Positions 9,081 through 20,100 of a DNA stretch of 64,000 nucleotides are shown here, one piece after another. The notes beneath the pieces were generated by a model, which saw only the letters and a program-made list of their open reading frames with translations, made no database searches and had not been told where the DNA came from. Origin of the DNA: Saprospiraceae bacterium (GTDB lineage Bacteria; Bacteroidota; Bacteroidia; Chitinophagales; Saprospiraceae); assembly GCA_020631235.1 (NCBI GenBank), contig JAHDHQ010000013.1, positions 47,115 through 111,114 on the forward strand, in the 5' to 3' direction. The position numbers and the translations under genes are program-made. Position 1 is the first letter of the stretch. Each line of letters starts with the position of its first letter.

Positions 9081-9120
9081 CTCAAAAAAAAATGGCGACC
9101 CCACAGGAATCGCCATTTTT
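9081..9120 (-). terminator. Rho-independent terminator of the 15-module gene
   Basis: An 11-bp perfect stem (AAAAATGGCGA at 9088-9098 with TCGCCATTTTT at 9110-9120) and an 11-nt loop. On the minus strand it is followed by a run of nine T. It lies just after the stop at 9135 and separates the two cysteine-rich genes into independent transcripts. Confidence 0.85.
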
Positions 9121-9134
9121 AAAAGCTTTCTTTT

Positions 9135-12100
9135 TTAGTGTTTCAATATTTTTTTATGATATAAACGACCTTGAAACTCATAAGAAATAATATAAATACT
9201 AGCATCTAATGTTTCCATGGAATACTGGCCTGATTCCGGTAGGTCATAATGACCCACAAAACGCCCTGAAGATTGGAATAATTTAAATCTAAAGTCGGCA
9301 GGAGCATTGGAAACGTAAATGGTATTGTCGAAAAACTCCAAACTAAACAAAGGGGCTTCACAACACACTGGCCCTAAAATATCTTCCACAGCACAAGCTC
9401 CTGATTGATCCTCTAAGTACAATAAATATTCTGTATTACAATCACCCTCAAGGTCACTAATCGTGTAATAATCCTCGCCATAAGTAAAAGTGCCCACCAT
9501 GTCATCATTTAAATAAACCAAAAAAGAATCTGAACTTGGATCGATCATATCAAACCAGAAATCTATATTAAATAATCCATCATCAGAACACTCACTAATC
9601 TCAATAACCAAGTCAGAAAATGTACATGCTTCTGATGATTCACATGCTGGCGACTCTACTTCTATTTCTGCACAGCAATCCTCTGTATCATTAATGCATA
9701 TGGTCAAAACGACATCACTGCCTATAGCCATTCCGTCTATAAACAAAGGTAATTCTTCAAGTAAATAATAGTCATAATATTCGTCATCTATCCATACTTC
9801 GAAGAAGTCGTTGCCTGCATTATCTACTTCAAAATCTACATAAAAACTGTATGAAGCCTCATCATCACAATTGATGTCAAAAACAATTAATTCACTGATC
9901 TCACAAATTTCTTCTTCACAACATACGGGACCAAATGAACTTTCAATATTGCATTCGTTATTGATTTCATCTTCAAGATATAGAGTATATTCTGTAACGC
10001 AATCTCCATCAAAAGGACCTACTGTGTAGTAGTCCTCACCATACACTAAATTTGCTAAGAAGACACCATTTACATAGGCATTAAATGATCCAGCATCTGG
10101 AAATTCGACATTGAATTCAAAATCAATAAAGAAATTCTCATCTGAATCGCAGCCATATGTTTCAATGTATAATTCTGTAAATAAACACTCACCATCGTCT
10201 TCTTCACAGTTAGGCGGCTCTACTTCTAAAATAGCGCAACAATCTTCATTGTCATTAATACAAACCTCTATAAGCGTATATCCATCAATAATTACTTCAT
10301 CGACAAAAAGCGGGAGTTCTTCTAAACTATAAAAACCCACAAAATCTCCATCGACCCACAAATCAAAGAAGTCATTGTCCGCACCTTCTACACTAAAATT
10401 GATGTAAAGGGAATAACTTTCTTCGGATATACATTCCAGGTCAAAAGCTTCTAAATCATAAATTTCACAAGTACCTTCATCATCGCAGCAAACTGGCCCG
10501 AAACTCCCTTCGATGGTACAACCATCATTGAGCTCGTCGTACAACTGAATGCTATATTGAGTTTCACAATCTCCATCAAAGGGACCAATGGTGTAAAATC
10601 CTTCTCCATATGGGTAGTTGCCATAAAAATCACCATTGATATGTACATTAAAGGAACCAGCATCAGGATCTAGAATTTCGAAGGCAAAATCAATGAGGAA
10701 ATTACCTTCTTCATCACATTCGTAAGTTTCGACAACCAAGCCGTCGAACATGCACTCACCCTCGTCTTCTTCACAGTTAGGCGGCTCTACTTCTAAGATA
10801 GCGCAACAATCTTCATTGTCATTAATACAGACTTCTATAAGCGTATAACCATCAATAATTACTTCATCGACAAAAAGCGGGAGTTCTTCTAAACTATAAA
10901 AACCCACAAAATCTCCATCGACCCACAAATCAAAGAAGTCATTGTCCGCACCTTCTACACTAAAATTGATGTAAAGGGAATAACTTTCTTCGGATATACA
11001 TTCCAGGTCAAAAGCTTCTAAATCATAAATTTCACAAGTACCTTCATCATCGCAGCAAACTGGCCCGAAACTCCCTTCGATGGTACAACCATCATTGAGC
11101 TCGTCGTACAACTGAATGCTATATTGAGTTTCACAATCTCCATCAAAGGGACCAATGGTGTAAAATCCTTCTCCATATGGGTAGTTGCCATAAAAATCAC
11201 CATTGATATGTACATTAAAGGAACCAGCATCAGGATCTAGAATTTCGAAGGCAAAATCAATGAGGAAATTACCTTCTTCATCACATTCGTAAGTTTCGAC
11301 AACCAAGCCGTCGAACATGCACTCACCCTCGTCTTCTTCACAGTTAGGCGGCTCTACTTCTAAGATAGCGCAACAATCTTCATTGTCATTAATACAGACT
11401 TCTATAAGCGTATAACCATCAATAATTACTTCATCGACAAAAAGCGGGAGTTCTTCTAAACTATAAAAACCCACAAAATCTCCATCGACCCACAAATCAA
11501 AGAAGTCATTGTCCGCACCTTCTACACTAAAATTGATGTAAAGGGAATAACTTTCTTCGGATATACATTCCAGGTCAAAAGCTTCTAAATCATAAATTTC
11601 ACAAGTACCTTCATCATCGCAGCAAACTGGCCCGAAACTCCCTTCGATGGTACAACCATCATTGAGCTCGTCGTACAACTGAATGCTATATTGAGTTTCA
11701 CAATCTCCATCAAAGGGACCAATGGTGTAAAATCCTTCTCCATATGGGTAGTTGCCATAAAAATCACCATTGATATGTACATTAAAGGAACCAGCATCAG
11801 GATCTAGAATTTCGAAGGCAAAATCAATGAGGAAATTACCTTCTTCATCACATTCGTAAGTTTCGACAACCAAGCCGTCGAACATGCACTCACCCTCGTC
11901 TTCTTCACAGTTAGGCGGCTCTACTTCTAAGATAGCGCAACAATCTTCATTGTCATTAATACAGACTTCTATAAGCGTATAACCATCAATAATTACTTCA
12001 TCGACAAAAAGCGGGAGTTCTTCTAAACTATAAAAACCCACAAAATCTCCATCGACCCACAAATCAAAGAAGTCATTGTCCGCACCTTCTACACTAAAAT

Positions 12101-13640
12101 TGATGTAAAGGGAATAACTTTCTTCGGATATACATTCCAGGTCAAAAGCTTCTAAATCATAAATTTCACAAGCGCTTTCTTCATCGCAGCAAACAGCATC
12201 GATGACTTCATTTAGGACGCAAAGTTCAGAACTCCAGTCCTGGATAAAGATGTTATAGTCCGTTTCGCAATCTCCATTAAAAGGGCCTATCGTATAAAAG
12301 TCTTCACCATAGTCAAATGCATCTAAAAAATCATCATTGATGTAAACGGCAAAAGAATCGCTGAGTGGGTTTTCGTAATCAAACTCAAAGTCCACTAAAA
12401 ATTGATTATTCTCATCACATGCATACGTTTCATAAAAGAAATCAAAAAGATTACAAGCTAAATCTTCATCACAGCAAGGAATGATAAATCCTTGTTCGAT
12501 AAAACAAGTGGAATCTAGCACATCTATTAAAGTAATAGTGGAAACTTCGCTACAATCACTAGCCAAGGGGCCGATGGTATAGCTCTCTTCTCCGTACGGC
12601 AGATTTTCAATGTAATTTCCTTCTACATAGACTTCAAAAGAGTCTGCGATAGGATTTTCTATCGTAATTTCAAAATCCACATAAAATTGATCATCTTCAT
12701 TACAGGCTCCTGATTCTGCAACCAACTCAGTAAATGAGCATTCAGCTTCATCCGGGCACATAGGCGGTTCGATAGTTGCACTGGCACAGCAATCTTCTAC
12801 ATCATTGATACACACATCGATGACGCTGGTAAGACCTGTAGATAGAGGCCCTATTTCTACTGGCAACTCTATCAACAGGAAATAATCAAAATATATATCA
12901 TCTATCCAGACTTCGAAGTAGTCATTTCCTGGATTTTCCACATGGAAGTTGATGAATGTGGTATAGGTCCCATCTTCACCGCATATTTGATCAAAGTACT
13001 CAAGATCAGTAATCGTACATTCAAGTTCACAGCAAACCGCTTCTTCTAAACTCAATTCAAGACTACATTCAGGATCTTCATTATCTTCTAAAACAAAAAC
13101 ATATATGGTTTCGCAGTCACCAATTAAATCTTCCACCACAACGAATGGTTCTTCATAAGAAAAATCATCGCCATAGACATCTCCATTTACATACACTGTA
13201 AATGTGGCGGCCTCATTATTCTCAACTTCAAAGGTCAGGTATACATCAAAGGTGCCGTCTTCATTACACAAGGTAGGATCAGGAAATCCTTCTATCCAAT
13301 TGCAAGTACAGCAAGGGGCATCTACAAACTCCTCAATAGCACAATCCGAATCATCAACATCCTCCAAGAAAATGAATACATCTAACTCACCACAATAACC
13401 ATCAAATGGGCCAATTGTATAAAAATCTTCGCCATAATTAAAGGTAGTAATATACGTTTCATCCTCTTCAAGCAAATATACATTGAAACTCCCATCGGCT
13501 GAACTTTCAAATTGAAAATCGATGGTGTACTGATCATCTTCATTACAGGCGCTTGCTTCAGTGACTATGTTTTCAAACATACAATCTTGGGCGCTCAGAT
13601 ACCAAGGGAAAAATAGAAGTAATAGTAAATGTCTTTTCAT
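9135..13640 (-). CDS. Acidic cysteine-rich fifteen-module secreted protein with T9SS sorting domain
   Basis: Paralogue of the 5899-9006 protein, 1501 aa from the ATG at 13640 (signal peptide MKRHLLLLLFFPWYLSAQ). It has about 15 modules of ~94 residues in two flavours. Type B carries C-M/L-F-x-x-L, GSFNVxxNG, YGExFYTIGPFDGDC and a late CC. Type A carries CEIYDLEAFDLEC, NDFFDLWVDG, LEELPLFVD and NDNEDCCA. Modules 6-12 alternate A-B-A-B-A-B-A and are almost identical in DNA. The tail (RFKLFQSSGRFVGHYDLP ... YHKKILKH) is a T9SS type-A sorting domain. Asp and Glu dominate, suggesting Ca2+ binding or a polyanionic surface layer (inference). A terminator follows; the upstream region holds a 16-bp palindrome. 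Adhesin, matrix or stalk component are all possible; no enzyme signature is seen. Confidence 0.82.
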   Translation of the reverse strand: MKRHLLLLLFFPWYLSAQDCMFENIVTEASACNEDDQYTIDFQFESSADGSFNVYLLEEDETYITTFNYGEDFYTIGPFDGYCGELDVFIFLEDVDDSDCAIEEFVDAPCCTCNWIEGFPDPTLCNEDGTFDVYLTFEVENNEAATFTVYVNGDVYGDDFSYEEPFVVVEDLIGDCETIYVFVLEDNEDPECSLELSLEEAVCCELECTITDLEYFDQICGEDGTYTTFINFHVENPGNDYFEVWIDDIYFDYFLLIELPVEIGPLSTGLTSVIDVCINDVEDCCASATIEPPMCPDEAECSFTELVAESGACNEDDQFYVDFEITIENPIADSFEVYVEGNYIENLPYGEESYTIGPLASDCSEVSTITLIDVLDSTCFIEQGFIIPCCDEDLACNLFDFFYETYACDENNQFLVDFEFDYENPLSDSFAVYINDDFLDAFDYGEDFYTIGPFNGDCETDYNIFIQDWSSELCVLNEVIDAVCCDEESACEIYDLEAFDLECISEESYSLYINFSVEGADNDFFDLWVDGDFVGFYSLEELPLFVDEVIIDGYTLIEVCINDNEDCCAILEVEPPNCEEDEGECMFDGLVVETYECDEEGNFLIDFAFEILDPDAGSFNVHINGDFYGNYPYGEGFYTIGPFDGDCETQYSIQLYDELNDGCTIEGSFGPVCCDDEGTCEIYDLEAFDLECISEESYSLYINFSVEGADNDFFDLWVDGDFVGFYSLEELPLFVDEVIIDGYTLIEVCINDNEDCCAILEVEPPNCEEDEGECMFDGLVVETYECDEEGNFLIDFAFEILDPDAGSFNVHINGDFYGNYPYGEGFYTIGPFDGDCETQYSIQLYDELNDGCTIEGSFGPVCCDDEGTCEIYDLEAFDLECISEESYSLYINFSVEGADNDFFDLWVDGDFVGFYSLEELPLFVDEVIIDGYTLIEVCINDNEDCCAILEVEPPNCEEDEGECMFDGLVVETYECDEEGNFLIDFAFEILDPDAGSFNVHINGDFYGNYPYGEGFYTIGPFDGDCETQYSIQLYDELNDGCTIEGSFGPVCCDDEGTCEIYDLEAFDLECISEESYSLYINFSVEGADNDFFDLWVDGDFVGFYSLEELPLFVDEVIIDGYTLIEVCINDNEDCCAILEVEPPNCEEDDGECLFTELYIETYGCDSDENFFIDFEFNVEFPDAGSFNAYVNGVFLANLVYGEDYYTVGPFDGDCVTEYTLYLEDEINNECNIESSFGPVCCEEEICEISELIVFDINCDDEASYSFYVDFEVDNAGNDFFEVWIDDEYYDYYLLEELPLFIDGMAIGSDVVLTICINDTEDCCAEIEVESPACESSEACTFSDLVIEISECSDDGLFNIDFWFDMIDPSSDSFLVYLNDDMVGTFTYGEDYYTISDLEGDCNTEYLLYLEDQSGACAVEDILGPVCCEAPLFSLEFFDNTIYVSNAPADFRFKLFQSSGRFVGHYDLPESGQYSMETLDASIYIISYEFQGRLYHKKILKH
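10186..12172 (-). repeat. In-frame array of 3.5 near-identical 567-bp units
   Basis: The period is exactly 567 bp (189 codons, one A module plus one B module). It comprises four copies of the A half and three of the B half. The internal copies look identical base for base, including silent sites. The copy nearest 10186 differs at about five positions within its first ~90 bp (for example caccatcg against caccctcg). Flanking modules of the same gene are far more diverged, so the array is recent or actively homogenised. It should be prone to copy-number change and to assembly collapse. Confidence 0.95.
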
Positions 13641-14106
13641 GTGGCTTGTTTTTAACATAGATATGAAATGTTAACATTTCGCTGCTTTGGCCTTTCATTT
13701 TACAAAATACTTAAAACACTTTTAAAGCCCTATTTTCAGGAAGGTGATTGTTCATTAGCTATTTTTTGTAAGTATATATTGCACGTATTCAGTTATATAT
13801 ATATTACGGTTATATGCAATGTGTTTTGATGGTCCAATGTCGATTCTCCATCGTTTTTACCATAAAATGATCATATCTGGATTTCACTTCCAAAAATGCT
13901 AAGTTTTTTTTTCTTTTTTTTCAATGTTGGATTTTGTGCTTAAAATATGAGAGACAAATACATACACTTTAGCTAAAAATATAATCTGTTTTCATATTAA
14001 AAAAGCTCATCATTTGATATTCAGTTTGGAATAAATCTTGGTCTTTAGAACTCGATATTACTTTTTAAAGGCTTATCGTCGGCTTACACAATTGGCGATA
14101 GGTCTC
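13641..14106. other. AT-rich divergent intergenic region
   Basis: About 465 bp separate the chosen starts of two divergent surface-protein genes. No plausible gene or RNA was recognised. It holds a 16-bp perfect palindrome (GAAATGTTAACATTTC, 13665-13680) 25 bp upstream of the minus-strand start, an alternating TA run near 13794-13804 and a T-rich stretch near 13903-13921. No convincing -33/-7 pair was found for either gene, though both must start here. An upstream TTG at 14038 would extend the plus-strand gene. Confidence 0.6.
13665..13680. promoter_or_regulatory. 16-bp perfect palindrome upstream of the 15-module gene
   Basis: GAAATGTTAACATTTC is self-complementary with no spacer and lies 25-40 bp ahead of the minus-strand ATG at 13640, where an operator could block transcription. 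Its sequence is unrelated to the palindrome at 2401-2435. The bound factor is unknown. Confidence 0.35.
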
Positions 14107-17100
14107 ATGAGTAGAAACGAATTTTTCAAAAACCGAAAATCGATGAGAAGACCATTACTTACACTATGTAAACGGTTATCCAAAACTCAGCTAAACAGAT
14201 TTACTCAGATCTGTTTAATCCTATTATTCACTTCTAGTGTCTCCATCCTTTCAGCGCAATTTACGTTTGATTATGAACGTATCTGTAACGTTGAATGTGA
14301 TGACGGATGTAGATTCCTAGTTGAAGTCTGCTTTGATGACAATGATCCTATTGAAAATGGGGATTATACTGTTTCAGAGTATGGTGGCATTATACCAGTT
14401 GTATTTGCAGCTGATCAATGTTCACCTCCCTTAACATTTCCGACTCCATTTACGGTGTCAGATTCAGATGGTGATGATATTTATTGCTTTGAAGCATATA
14501 TGGCATCATCTGGAGAAGCTGCTTATGTAGAGTTTGAAAGAGGGGATGATAGCACTCCAAGTCCTGTTGATTATCAAGATTGTCCAGTCTTGGCCATTAA
14601 TGGACCATCTACTGTTTGCTTTAATAGCGATGGGGTAAGTATGGTTAAAGACTATACCGTTCCAGGTGCTATTGCGGACTTAAATGATGCTGGCTGGGCT
14701 ATAGACCCACCGGTTGCTGGTGCTTTACCAGTTGATGTAGACAACAATACGGTAAGTATTGATTGGTCTGCTTATGCGGGTGCTTATTTACCAGAACCCG
14801 TATTTACCTTAAGCTTCACAGGAGAAGACGAATGGGGATGTGAGATCGAAGAGGAGATCGAAGTCACCCTGTACGACTTAAGCGATAGAGCTTTAGTAAG
14901 TGGTGCTAATACGGTGGTTTGTGGTGCAGATGAGCATTACGATTTATTAAATGTTTTAGATCCAAATGATGCCTTATCATTAACATGGACCGTGACTGGA
15001 GCAGGAAATGTTCTGACCATGCCCCCAGGTTCTTTAGGAGAAGCAAACATTGTATTTGATGCAGGAGTAGGAACCTATACTATAGAAGTAATGGGTGTTT
15101 CTGCGGGAGGATGCGAATTTTCTGTGGATTATGAAGTCGAAGTCATTAATGATCCTATGGATCTTGATTTGATATTTTTCGAGCCGGCTGAGCCTGTTTG
15201 TTATGGCCAGAAGATTAAATTTTGGTTTGATGATGCAGACCTACCAAGTCCTGCCGATGTCAGTTCACTTAATTGGACTTTTGATCCTCCACATGATGGT
15301 GTGATTATCGAAGTGGTTGAGCCATTTGATGATACCGTTTGTGTGACGGTTAATTTTGATCCGACCTTTGTCGGCGTACCTAATACTATCAATATAGATG
15401 TTGATGGTTTATATGCTGCAGGTGGTGTATGTGGATTTTCTGATTTTGTAACTGTCGATTTATATAATTATAGTATCAATGGAAGCATTGAAGGTGAGGA
15501 TATGCCTCAATGTGGTGCTTCTGAGTTATATACTTTATCAGGCATAGACATGGCTGATCTAGCAGCTGCACCGGTATGGACTGTGATGAACGGTTCTGCA
15601 GGAGCAACTACTTCATCTGATTTAACTTTTATGGTTGATTGGGATGCAGGTATAGGGGCTGGAACAGTTGCTGTTACAGCAGAGACCATGGATGGTTGTG
15701 ATATTTACGTAGAATTTACGACCACTGTCCTAGATTTAGGAGAAGTTGATATCGAAGGTGACACCTATGTGTGTGCTGGAGATGTTGTTTGTTATTCTTT
15801 ACCTATTGGTGATGTCATACCGAGTGGTACTAATTTGATTTGGACTTTAGATGCTGATGGTATTACCAATGATGTAAATACAACAACAGCGGGAGTAACG
15901 AATGTAGGTGCCGATTTAACGATTACCGAAACAGCGGGAAGTGAAATTGAAGCATGTATAACATTTGGTGCTGCAATGGCAGATGAAGTAATGACACTTA
16001 CTGTTTCACCAGCAGCAGCAGACCCTTGTTTTGCAGCTACAGCTTTATTGCCTATACAATTAGTAAACAGTCCTACACCAATACAATTAGCTTGTAACAA
16101 TTCTGTGAATATTTCTGTAAATGGCTTATGTGAATTAGCTATTACAGCGGATATGATCTTAGAAGGAGATTACGGAGGTAACTACGATCAGTTTGATCTA
16201 ATTATCAAAGATGCGGCTACTGGTGTGATGATTCCTGATGGAGTTTTGGATGCATCATACATTGGTACAACACTTGAAGTAATGGTCCAACAAGATTGTT
16301 CACCTAACTCATGTTGGGGATACATTGTTGTAGAAGATAAATCAGTACCTACACCACCGTGTGGTGATGATATTAACACGAATGCTACTCCGAGTGCGGG
16401 AGATTTTACTATTGATGTAGGAGCAGGAGATGGTGATGCAAGAGTGGGAGACTTTATAAATGATTTTACTATTGATCTTACAAGTTCGAATAATGGAGTA
16501 TCGGATGATGCATCGGCTTGTTTTACAGTAACCATTGACGGAACAGTTAACTTCGAATGGACTTATTTAAGCTATAACAGTGAAGCAGCATGTGACCCTT
16601 TTGGGTATAGTATTGACCCAGATGGAGCAGGTCCTATGCCAGCAGTTTATACGCAATTAACAACTGGAGTGGCCTGTGATTTAGTTCCAGACAACGACTT
16701 AGAACAATCAGGTGCTGAAGCTGTGGATGTCACTTTGGGTGCTGAATTTTGTTTCATTGCTTCAACTCAAGATGCAGCCCTGGGTCAAGCGGTAACTGCT
16801 GTAACTAATGTTTCTGTAAATGATTGGGTAGCATGTTCGTATGTAGAAACAGGTGACCCTAGTTCACTTAATTTTGATCCAGGAGTGATTATTACTGCAT
16901 TAGGAGATAATGAGTGGAGATTAGTTGGATATGATAACTGTACAAATGCCACATTAACTTATTTTGATCAAGTGGCAGCTGGAGCACCATTCTGTGATGA
17001 TAATGGACCAGGATCTATCATTGAGCGTATCTGGAGAGTCACAGATGACTTTGGGAATACTGCTTCTTGTACACAAGAAATATACATCAAACGACCAAGT

Positions 17101-20100
17101 GCTTTAAGTTTAGTGTGGCCTCCTAACTGGGATAGTGCCATTGCAGGATCTAACCCTTCATTAGACGCATGTGGAGATTGGGCTCAGGATGAGAATGGTA
17201 ATCCACATCCTTCAGTTTCAGGTTACCCAGATGGTTTATTCTGCATGAATCTTAGCTTGATCGGATATGAAGATTTTAGAGAAATACCTAAGTGTGGAGA
17301 TGGTTCTCCTGCTAGAAAAATATTGAGAAAATGGTCTGTATGGGATTTATGTACTGAGCAAGATTATACACATACTCAGATCATAACTTTAGTAGATCAC
17401 GAACCACCATTGTGGACTTCGGCAACCAATATATTTAATTATCCAGCAGATCCTTATGGATGTAGTGCATCATTTGATGTTTATCCTTATCCAGAAGATC
17501 AAGGTTTTGGAGCTTTACAATCTTTAAGTGATTGTAGTGCGTTTACTATCAGAACTTTTTATCTACCACCATTTGATGGTACAGACTTACCAGACTTAAG
17601 TGTAGACTTTATTGAGGTGCCAATGAATAGTGATCGAGGATTTACGATTCCTGCAGTTGGTGGTTCAGCTGTTTGGGTAAGGTATATGATCGAAGATGCT
17701 TGTTACAACGTATCTAATGTTGTAGGAATGAATTTAGATGAAGATGGTAATGTAGGGACTAACCCTGGAGTGGTTGCATTTGAAGTATTTTTTGATGATG
17801 TTACACCGCCAAATCCAGTATGTGATTTGTACTCGGTAGTTTCGCTTGATGATGTTGATGGTTGTGCATTTGCTGGGCCAGAATCATTTAATGATGGAAG
17901 TACAGACAACTGTGGTATTGATTATATGAAAGTAAGAAGAATGGACACTAACTGTGGTGACTATTCTGAGTGGGGAGACATTGTGAAGTTCTGTTGTGAA
18001 GATTTAGGAGGTCCTGTTATGGTTGCCTTAGGAATCTGGGATCATGAAGACAACTTTAACCAGTGTATGGTCGAAGTACAAGTAGATGACCCTAACGGTC
18101 CAAGTTTTGATTGCCCAGATGATGTTTCAGTGGATTGTGGAGGTTATAATTTAGATAACCTATCTAATTTCGGTGAACCATCTGGAAGTGATAATTGTAG
18201 CATCGATTGGTCGTTGATTAATGAGAAAGCAACCATAGATGAATGTGGCTTTGGATACATAGAAAGATCTTGGAACATTATCACTAATGGCAACAATGTA
18301 GCCGTTTGTACGCAAACAATTACTGTTGAGAATAGAACACCATTTAACGAGTCTTCTAATATAAACTGGCCTGCAGACATTGATGTAAATTGCAGTCAAG
18401 GTACAGATACAGATGTAACTAATGTACCAACTTATAAAGGACAATTAGCTTGTTCGAATGTATTCAGTTCGTACGATGATTTAGAGTTCCAATATGTAGA
18501 AGATGCTTGTTTAAAGATCTTACGATATTGGACAGTAGTAGACTGGTGTAATGATGGAGCACAATTCTATCACACACAAGTGATTAAAGTATTAGATGAC
18601 AATGGTCCGACAAATTTTGCGAATTGTCAGAATCAAACTTATGAAGGAGGATTAGATGCTTCTTGTCACATTGATTTGGATGATTTAGTAGTAACTGCTA
18701 ATGATAATTGTACTGAAAATCTACATTGGACACACAGCATTGATCTAAATACAAATGGAACTAATGAAGTAGCGAATGCACCTGGTGCAGATGCTAATGG
18801 AATGTATCCAGTAGGAACACACACGATTACTTATACAGCATTAGATGATTGCGAAAATCAATCAAGTTGTACAAAAGTGATCACCGTAGTAGATGATAAG
18901 AATCCGACACCATATTGTTTAGAGGAATTAGTAGTAGTCATCAGTCCTGAAACGAGCTGTGCTGAGGTATGGGCTTCAGACTTTGATCGTGGAAGTTTTG
19001 ATGGGTGTGATTTAAATGCACCAATTACTATGTCCTTTTCTCCTAATCCGACTGACCAGTCATTTACCTACTGTTGTTCGGATTTAGATGGGGCCAATGT
19101 AGATTCTCTTGCTATGCAAGTGTATGCTATAGATGAAGAAGGAAATTCTGATTACTGTACAGCTACATTAATCGTACAAGATAATTCTAATACTTGTGAA
19201 GATGCCACTGAAGGTGCTTCAAGAGTAGCAGGAAGCATCTACAACGAACAAAACATAATGGTCGAGAATGTAGAAGTAAATATTGAAGCTACATTACCAG
19301 ATTTTCCATCTACTATGATGTCAAATACAGGATCATATGCATTCGATGATTTAGCTTGGAACGAAGATTATATCATTAGACCGAAAAAGGATGATAATTA
19401 CATTAATGGTGTGTCTACCTTAGATATTGTCATCATCCAACGTCATATTTTAGGTATATCTGACCTGGATTCACCGTACAAGATTATCGCTGCTGATGCT
19501 GATAATTCTGAGCATATTACAGCTTTTGATTTAGTAGAATTAAGAAAGCTAATACTTGGTGTGTACGAAGAATTACCTGCTAATAACTCTTGGAGATTTG
19601 TAAGAGAAGATTTTGTATTCCCTAATGCTAGTCAGCCATGGCCTTTTGATGAAGCCATTACCATTCCAGCATTAAGCGAGGATATGAATGATGAAGATTT
19701 CTTTGCTGTGAAAATCGGTGATGTAAACTTCTCTGCAATCTTAAATGCACAAGATGACGATACAGACACAAGAAACTTAGAAAGTTTTGGTATGGATATA
19801 GATAATGCCTCTTTTGAGAAAGGAGAGCTAGTAAGTATTCCATTCAAAGCATCAGATTACTCTGAATTAATTGGATTCCAAACAACCCTTCAATTTAACG
19901 TTGAGCGATTAGCGTTTAATGAAATCAAATCTGGATCCATAGATATAACTAACGCTAATGTTGCCGCTTTTGGTAAAGACCAAGGATATGTAGGCATTAG
20001 CTGGAATGATTCAAAGAATATCACATTTGAAGAAGATGATGTGTTATTTACCGTTGAATTCATTGCTCAAGAAAAAGGTAGTATTGCCGATATGGTTCAG

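Noticed and set aside
10451..11797. Three identical 70-codon reading frames spaced 567 bp apart (10451, 11018, 11585)
   Set aside because: They are alternative frames of the tandem coding repeat within the 9135-13640 gene, identical only because the repeat is; not separate genes.
10186..12172. Regular direct repeats that might suggest a CRISPR array
   Set aside because: Units are 567 bp, in frame and contiguous, with no short repeats or unique spacers; no cas genes are present.
14038..14106. Upstream extension of the giant PKD/HYR protein to a TTG codon
   Set aside because: It adds 23 residues before an already long basic leader; a methionine start at 14107 (or 14143) still gives a full signal peptide.
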